From positions 40,422,860 to 40,486,859 of the forward strand of contig CM053796.1 in the NCBI GenBank assembly GCA_028671895.1: a stretch of 64,000 bases of DNA, given 5' to 3'. The notes under the pieces were generated by a model. It had not been told where the DNA came from. It did no database searches and saw only the letters and a program-made list of their open reading frames with translations. The stretch is from Oenanthe sinensis. Taxonomy: Eukaryota > Streptophyta > Magnoliopsida > Apiales > Apiaceae. Below, piece after piece: positions 58,005 to 64,000 of this stretch (positions are counted from its first letter, which is position 1; every line of letters starts with the position of its first letter). A program made the position numbers and the translations under genes.

Positions 58005-59332
58005 TGATTAATTATTGACATCCCAGAGATTCATTTTTAGCTCATAAATAGCTCAGAAAACTGAATATGTTAGTAGGATCAGATATTACTCACTCCGTCC
58101 TTTTTTTAGTTATCTTATTTTTGAAAAAATTACTTTTATTTAGTTATTTTTTCTTTTTACAAAAAAATTTTATAAAAAAAAATTCCAAAGAATATCAAGG
58201 GGTCTTTTTCAATATTTTTATATTTTATTATATTTGTTATAATAACTATATATAATTTTAGCACACTTTTAATGTCAATAATATATTATAATTTATAATT
58301 AAAATAAAATATTCTATACGTATCTTTAAAGTTAATAATATTAATTTTTATTTTTAATATATTATTGAAGGGATTCGAACAATAGATACTGTTTTAGATT
58401 TTAAAAGAGAAAATGCTCTATATATCATATTTTAATTGTCTAAACTCTAAGTGACCAAAATACCATTTCTCGGGGAGCATAAAGCATATGCGTATGTGAT
58501 TCATCTCTCCCACCTACCATGCCACATACTTTTTCCTCCTTTTTTCCCTCCACTCCATAACCGGAAAAGTAGTGTTGAAATACAATGCCCTTCTCTATCT
58601 AAAATTAACCATTTCAGACAACCCATAAGCCCCTCTCATCACGGAACATCTCCCCTTGTCAGTTATCTCTCTAGACATTTCTAACCTTAATTTAACATTT
58701 CACCGTCAATCTCACCGTCCTATTCCGATAAACATTTCACTTCTCACTAACTTCCTTGATATGTATGGAGACAATCTTCGCATCCGTCGAATGCGTACGC
58801 AACGTATTTCGAGCAAAGCCTACGCTTCTACAACATGCGTGTACCAAAAAAACGCATCTTGTAGATGTGTATATCAGAGATTTGTATCCGGAGCTACATA
58901 TGGACGTGTGATACATATGGTGTGGACTGTTGATTGTTACAAACTATTCCCTTGTGGCCTTGCACATATATGTCGAATTTTCTATATATAGAAAATTATC
59001 TAAAATATATGTTAGGTTCTTTTTCTCTTTATTCTTTATTTTAACATTGTAAACTACAGTTGAAAAAGGAGTAATTAAAAAATAAGCCCATATACATACA
59101 ACCGGGCTTTCATTAAAAGTGCCTATTTTAATTTCTTGTTGGACTGTGGTGTAAATTGTGATAAGTTATAACCCGAATCAAAGTCAAAATATCTGGTCAA
59201 ATATAGTGTTGCGTCAGAATCCAAACCAAGCCCAATACAATCCAAATCAAATTTGCACCGACCCTATATAGGCTAATATAGATATTTTTTTCCAATCGAT
59301 TATAGTATCTGTTATCTGAAGAGTGAATTGGT
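58005..59332. other. Spacer upstream of the DnaJ gene
   Basis: 58087-58400 is AT-rich with a Stowaway-like TACTCACTCCGTCC start but no partner end. 58451-58991 is less AT-rich and holds overlapping open frames (58451-58684, 58656-58991) that match nothing I know. The last 300 bp before the DnaJ ATG contain no clear TATA box. Confidence 0.35.
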
Positions 59333-59932
59333 ATGGATGCTGAGGTGGATCATCATGTTATTCTAGGGTTACCAAGTGGTAAACAAGGTGCCAAACTCTC
59401 GCGAGAAGATATTAAAAAAGCGTATCGACCAAATCTTTTGGAATTGCATCCTGATAAAAGGCCTGATGATCCAAATGCTCGTCATAATTTTCTCATGCTC
59501 CATGCTTCGTATAAGATTCTCAGTGATAAAAAAGCTAGACAGGTGTTTGATCATAGCCTTCTAGCTAAACATAAATCACAACAACAAAATTATAAGCGTC
59601 GTCGAAAGAGGTCGTGTTCAGATGTCGATGAAAGGGAGCGAGCAGTACGTGATGCTCACTCTGCTGCGAAAGCAGCTCGTGATAAGGAAGAATTGATTCG
59701 GAGAGAAAATGAGGAAGTTATTGCGAGAGTAAAACGTGATGCATGTAGTAAAGCACCACATGCAGCATCAACATTAAACAAAGAGGCTTCAACTGGATCG
59801 AATGCAAAAGAGGAGGCTTCAACTGATCAGTGTCAGGGTGATTGGTTGGAAAAGGAATTTAGCAGCAATTTCGGTGGTGGTGGATTCGAGGCAAAGGAGA
59901 ATTCATTCTTGACAAAATTCCGAAAGGTTTGA
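59333..59932 (+). CDS. DnaJ-domain protein, DNAJC17-like, lacking the RRM half
   Basis: 199 aa, intronless. An N-terminal J domain covers residues 5-75: the HPD motif is at 39-41 within LELHPDKRPDDPNA, followed by YKILSDKKARQVFD. J domains stimulate Hsp70 ATPase through HPD. A basic run KRRRKR (88-93) is a likely nuclear signal, then a charged helix (KAARDKEELIRRENEEVI, 113-130). The start MDAEVDHHVILGLPSG and the GAKLS spacing closely resemble plant DNAJC17 (a spliceosome-associated J protein, Cwf23-like). That protein continues into an RRM, whereas here a Ser/Thr-rich repeat (KEAST at 150 and 160) and a Gly-rich tail end at residue 199. The missing RRM and lack of introns suggest a truncated retrocopy or a diverged paralogue. 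Whether it is expressed is unknown. Confidence 0.7.
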   Translation: MDAEVDHHVILGLPSGKQGAKLSREDIKKAYRPNLLELHPDKRPDDPNARHNFLMLHASYKILSDKKARQVFDHSLLAKHKSQQQNYKRRRKRSCSDVDERERAVRDAHSAAKAARDKEELIRRENEEVIARVKRDACSKAPHAASTLNKEASTGSNAKEEASTDQCQGDWLEKEFSSNFGGGGFEAKENSFLTKFRKV

Positions 59933-61073
59933 AATTATTGTTATTTTCAATTTCAATTTTTTGGCATTACAAATGTGGTCATATTTTCCTTACAAGAATA
60001 TTTATTTAATTAATTGTATGAGATTTATGTCTATATGTCCTGTCCTTGCACTACGTAGTAACATGGTGAAGCTTGGATTTAGTTTGAGTAGAGTATCAGA
60101 CACTATGCGTGTAATGTTTAGTTGGATTTAGTGTAATGCACACATCTGACTCCACGTGGTTTTAAGAATCCTTAATCAAATTTATGAAAATCCCCTATAT
60201 CAGCTCTTTGATTAATATTGTTTATACGTAGTTGATTGTATTTCTGACTAAAAATCTATGCAGTATACTAAAATTGAAATGTTGAATCCACTAATGTAGC
60301 TTTCTCTATCATTCGCATCTTACATTTTACTTTCAATTCATATACTTTATCTCCCTCTAATCATCTCTCTTCTGCCTTTTCATATATCCTCTTATTTATC
60401 TTATCAGTAATTCATGTTTCAAATTCAAATATTAGAAGCATAGAGAGCTAAGAGCTTCTTTCTTATCCAAGTGAAATAAGTGATTAGTATGTGGGTATTG
60501 ACTTGTTATATGCTCATGGGGTTGAATTGCAGAGTTGTCCTGCAGATTCCTACAAGTCAAAATATTTTCCATACACTGAGTTTTCTTCCAATCCAAAGAG
60601 GTGAGATTGTCAAGATCCAAAACCCCTTAAAGGTTTATAAAAACAAATAAAGCTTAGTCGTGTGCTGCGTTTCATGGTTGGCCAGGTAATGTGCCACTCT
60701 GTTTCTTTGTGGCAGTATGAGTCTCATTGATCCCTCTAGTTTAGGGTCCTCCCTTATAACCCTTTCCATTGAGAAAAATAGTTCATCCTCTATTTTAGGC
60801 TCCTTCACCCTTTCTATTGAGAAAATTAGTTCATCCCACATTTGTACTTGAGCATAACAAGTCATAAATACTTTTAAAAAAACATAGATGTATTACAATA
60901 ACTTAGAATTTCTAATCTATTATAAAAAATGGCCGATCACGAATTCCCCCTAGTGTAGCATGAATAATTTATTACAAAAATGTATTTAAATATATTGTTA
61001 CAAAATGTATTCAGATTCTAATCTATCAACAAAACATCCATCACAAATTCTTAACTAGTACTTGTAATCTATT
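59933..61073. other. Spacer, no supported gene
   Basis: A minus-strand frame at 60635-60865 contains RNRVAHYLANHE, faintly like the RNase H end of LINE elements, with an internal repeat (ELIFSIERVKEPK / ELFFSMERVIRED). Too short and isolated to call. Confidence 0.3.
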
Positions 61074-61081
61074 GCAACAAG

Positions 61082-61570
61082 CTGTGATGCTCGGACTCTC
61101 CAGAGAACCTAGCCGTACCCGTGTCGACAGGACACGACACGGACATGGACACTTGGATCCGGATCCGAACCCCATCTAGAAAATGGACACTTCTATCTCA
61201 TCTATAATTTTAATAACTCATCTCTAAAAGGAAGAGAAGAAGAAAATATAAGAAAAAAGAGAAGACAAAACTAACTCTGTGCCTTGATTTGTGCAATTGT
61301 TTATAATTTAACTTTTTAACATTTGACATATAATAAATATTATTTTATCTTTTTTTCTGAAGTTTATATATTATTATTTTATATAAAATTGTAGATATTT
61401 ATTTATAAAAAGTATCATATTATATTAGAAATAATAAATGCCAGTGTCCATATCCCAGTGTCGGATCCTTTTTAAACGTGTCCCCGAGTCTGTGAATTTA
61501 GCATTTGAAGGATCAGACACACCGATATGTGTCCGTGTCGGATCCTTCCAAAAGAGTCCGAGCATCCTAG
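61082..61570. mobile_element. MITE with GATGCTCGGACTC termini
   Basis: Terminal inverted repeats CTGTGATGCTCGGACTC (left) and CTAGGATGCTCGGACTC (right, reverse complement) are flanked by a perfect 8-bp duplication, GCAACAAG, at 61074-61081 and 61571-61578. Subterminal GTGTCGGATCC motifs are also inverted. 489 bp, no coding capacity. An 8-bp TSD fits hAT. Confidence 0.75.
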
Positions 61571-61578
61571 GCAACAAG

Positions 61579-62976
61579 GATCCAAGTCTATCAAAAAATA
61601 TCTATTACAAAATCACAAATGACCTATCAAACTGGAGGAATCCTTAATGATTATATATCAAAGATCAATTTTAAGTTTTAACTCGAAAATCGAATATTTT
61701 CACTTCCTCTTCTTTTTTCTTTTTTTATACTTGGGCACTAGTCTTACTTCTGAATTTTTTCTAGTAACAGCACTTGTTCACATGGGCAGTGCGATCATAG
61801 AACAAAGAAATCTCACTCTGAAAATGAACTCTGATCAGCCGTCGACTCACTTGGCAATCGTCGCACTATCACTTTTAAAATTGTACTGAATCAAACCGAG
61901 TTGCCCGGAGTTTGTTCTTGAGTTACTTGTGTGGCACCAAGTTGTTCGAAATTGTAGGGAGTGTCCAGAGTTCTAGTCGAGATAGCTTTAGGATTGTTGC
62001 TGAGGACTTGAGGCTGCACAAAACAGACCTTTATTACTAAATCATCGCGGCGCACCATATTGTGGTTCCGGATTCTTCCCCATAAATTTGGATGCTAGTT
62101 TTTGTTGTCTGGAAGATGGTTGTTCCTCCATCGGAGTAGTAGTGTGCAACTTGGTAGCAATTTGCGGCCTGCCACTCCTTTTCTCTAAAGTTTGGTTGTT
62201 CTTTCATGTATTCATGCTTGCTTTTCATATCAGCACTAACGTAGTTTTGCCGACAAATGGTGGTTTGAATTATTTTCGAGCTTTTTCTTGGGTTTCAAGT
62301 TGTTCTTGTGAGATTCTACATTGCCTATGGGGAGGTTCAGAGACTTCATATTTACCATTTATGGTTCTATTAGTAGAGTTGGCAGCTGTTTTTTTGTCCA
62401 AAGGTAGAGTTTTTTGTAGCTTTGCTGGTGTTTTCTTTTCTTCTTGACGTAAATGCTTCATGTTTTTCTCTGTTGTGAACCTTAGCTTTCTTTTTGCATG
62501 TTGGTTGATTCTGTAAAGAGCATGTCCAGGATAATTTTTCTTTCTTGAGCTCTCCTCCCTTCTCCATTCCTTACACTGAAGAAGATTACCTGCTTGGGAG
62601 TTGCGACTGCTTATCAAACGCAGACCTCATAGCTTGCTCCACCAGCAATCTGCTTCATGCTTTTCTCCATTTCTAAGCTGAATTAATCCTGTAAACTCTA
62701 TCTTTAATCTGTTTCTCCTTTATTAGGCAACCCTGCATATTTTCTTTCTCTTTCGTCTATAATCGATGATTGATTATTTAGGACATGGCGATTTATATTG
62801 GAATATTGTTGCTTTCACCCTCCAATTACATATAGTTAGAGTGATGTTTCTGACTTCAAATTCGTTCTTGACCAGTTGACCACTATCTTTGTTTGTCCCG
62901 TGCTTGTTTTTCTTGATGATTTTGGAGCTTCGAGGATTATTCATTTAGAAAATTTAAAATCTTGAGATGTCTATAT
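61579..62976. other. Unresolved region with open frames on both strands
   Basis: 62088-62447 (+, starts MDASFCCLEDGCSSIGVVVC) and 62270-62617 (-, Lys/Arg/Gln-rich, KLRFTTEKNMKHLRQEEKK) overlap. The region is less AT-rich than its surroundings. I recognise neither product and cannot tell which strand, if any, codes; a decayed transposon or captured gene fragment is possible. Confidence 0.3.
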
Positions 62977-62977
62977 A

Positions 62978-63198
62978 TACCATTCCGTCCCTTTTTAGTA
63001 GTTCATTTTAAAAAATTTACGCATAAAAAGTCATTAAAATTTATAGTTTTCTTATACTTTTATCAGAAATTATTGTGCCATTATTTAATATGATTGCAAA
63101 GTATTGTAAAAGTTAACATCGGAACTAACAAACGAAAAAGTCAATATTAGAAATTTGTTTAAATAGACTAATAAGAAGGGATGGAAATACGAGTAGTA
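62978..63198. mobile_element. Stowaway-like MITE
   Basis: Left end TA + CCATTCCGTCCCTTTTTAGT and right end (reverse complement) TACTACTCGTATTTCCATCCC share CCRTCCCTT, with TA on both sides. About 220 bp. Confidence 0.5.
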
Positions 63199-64000
63199 TA
63201 TCGCAGGTAAAACAAACATAAATCCATACTCCAAAGAATTGATAATCACACATAATTCTGTAATGTGCCTCCAGCCAACTAAATCTCCGAATCTAGAACC
63301 CGGACTTTTGGTTGAAAAACTATCACTCACACTCACACTCGCTAACATGCATAGAATATAGTATTATTTAGTAATTACATTCCAATTTCACCTCATGGAT
63401 ACAAAGCAACTGAATCAATAATATGTGGGAATATTTACATGAAAACTTTATCTCCTAAATCAAGTAGTCCCTGGTTGAGAATAACTCCTTTTTAAAACTA
63501 CTTCTTTCTCAAGACTTGTGCGAAGGAGATCAGATCGATTTCTTAAGCACCATATGATTGACCATCTGCCTTCGTGTATACTTATCTCGTCATTCCTGAG
63601 GGAGACACTGGAAGTGTCATGCCAACTTCACGAATTTGTCTCCCCTTATTTCCCTCCCATCCTATGCATACCACAAAAAAACAACAAATATGTCCAAATT
63701 AATGGTAAGCTAAAACGATATGTTTTCATTAAATTAATAAAATATCTTACACAACAGGTGAAAGCTAGCATTCTTACTTCTTAAGCGATTATTTTTCGAC
63801 TTTTGGTGCTGGAGAATGCTCAAAGCATTATGTTGTTATTAGGAGTAAAATCTTCATATTCGAAGTTGAGATGGCAGGAAAAAAAGAACTCCGATGTAAT
63901 TAATTTCAAGTTATGTATATCTCTCCCAAAGGCTTTAACGTATATCCAGCTTAATGATTAAAGAGAAACAATTTCTCTATGTCATTCAAAAAAATTCTTA
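63199..64000. other. Spacer, nothing recognised
   Basis: AT-rich sequence to the right edge. Open frames at 63085-63348 (-) and 63518-63784 (+) match nothing I know. Confidence 0.4.

Noticed and set aside
60635..60865. LINE RNase H remnant on the minus strand
   Set aside because: Only one short motif (VAHYLANHE) matches, with no flanking RT, so it was left as spacer.

Overview
This window is nuclear DNA of a flowering plant, most likely a eudicot. The evidence is two spliced PLAC8-domain genes of plant type, plant Ty1/Copia elements primed by initiator tRNA-Met (TGGTATCAGAGC), a plant Helitron, hAT and Stowaway-like MITEs, and very AT-rich spacers. The species cannot be read from the sequence; the retroelement style would fit an asterid, but that is only an impression.

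Layout. 1-2820: 5' part of a Helitron on the minus strand, with a frameshifted, intron-containing protein fragment running off the left edge. 3081-7240: a PLAC8 (cell-number-regulator / plant-cadmium-resistance type) cluster on the minus strand, made of two intact four-exon genes (3468-4260 and 6080-7240) and a dead relic of a third first exon. 7241-9948: spacer with a Stowaway-like MITE, a tandem repeat and a segment duplicated again at 43.6-46.6 kb. 9949-29704: a three-level nest of Copia elements. Outer element A (SIRE-like, with an extra ORF after pol) has gag split by a solo LTR, S (TSD CTCAG), and S is itself split by element B, a second SIRE-like family. A and B both carry nonsense mutations. 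29705-39415: AT-rich region built of head-to-tail repeat modules (called Z, X and Y here), interrupted by an internally deleted hAT transposon (31843-33569) with a perfect 8-bp TSD. 40985-43510: Ty3/Gypsy debris and an exon-like fragment tentatively resembling TRA1/TRRAP. 43575-47855: duplicated spacer plus a hAT-type MITE. 48209-56798: element C, a younger relative of A, with an intact pol ORF, perfect 5-bp TSD (GTGAC) and a deletion that removed the end of ORF3 and most of the 3' LTR. 56804-64000: spacer with MITEs and one intronless DnaJ-domain gene (59333-59932) that looks like a DNAJC17 homologue lacking its C-terminal half.

Probably functional host genes are the two PLAC8 genes and perhaps the DnaJ ORF; nearly everything else is transposon-derived. 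Element C has an intact pol, but gag is broken by a nonsense codon and a 20-bp deletion and the 3' LTR lacks its 5' part, so it is unlikely to move autonomously.

Most interesting for a second look: (i) each Copia family carries its own short oligomer scattered through LTRs, UTRs and coding sequence (CAAGCTG in A/C, ACTCTG in B); (ii) three tandem repeats in the 3' noncoding region of B fold into hairpins whose stems appear to covary; (iii) in all three elements the gag stop is followed within about 25 bases by a T-rich tract ending in AG that looks like a splice acceptor and coincides with the point where the pol frame opens; (iv) an uncharacterised ORF3 downstream of pol is kept in A and C. 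All relationships were judged by eye; no database search was run.
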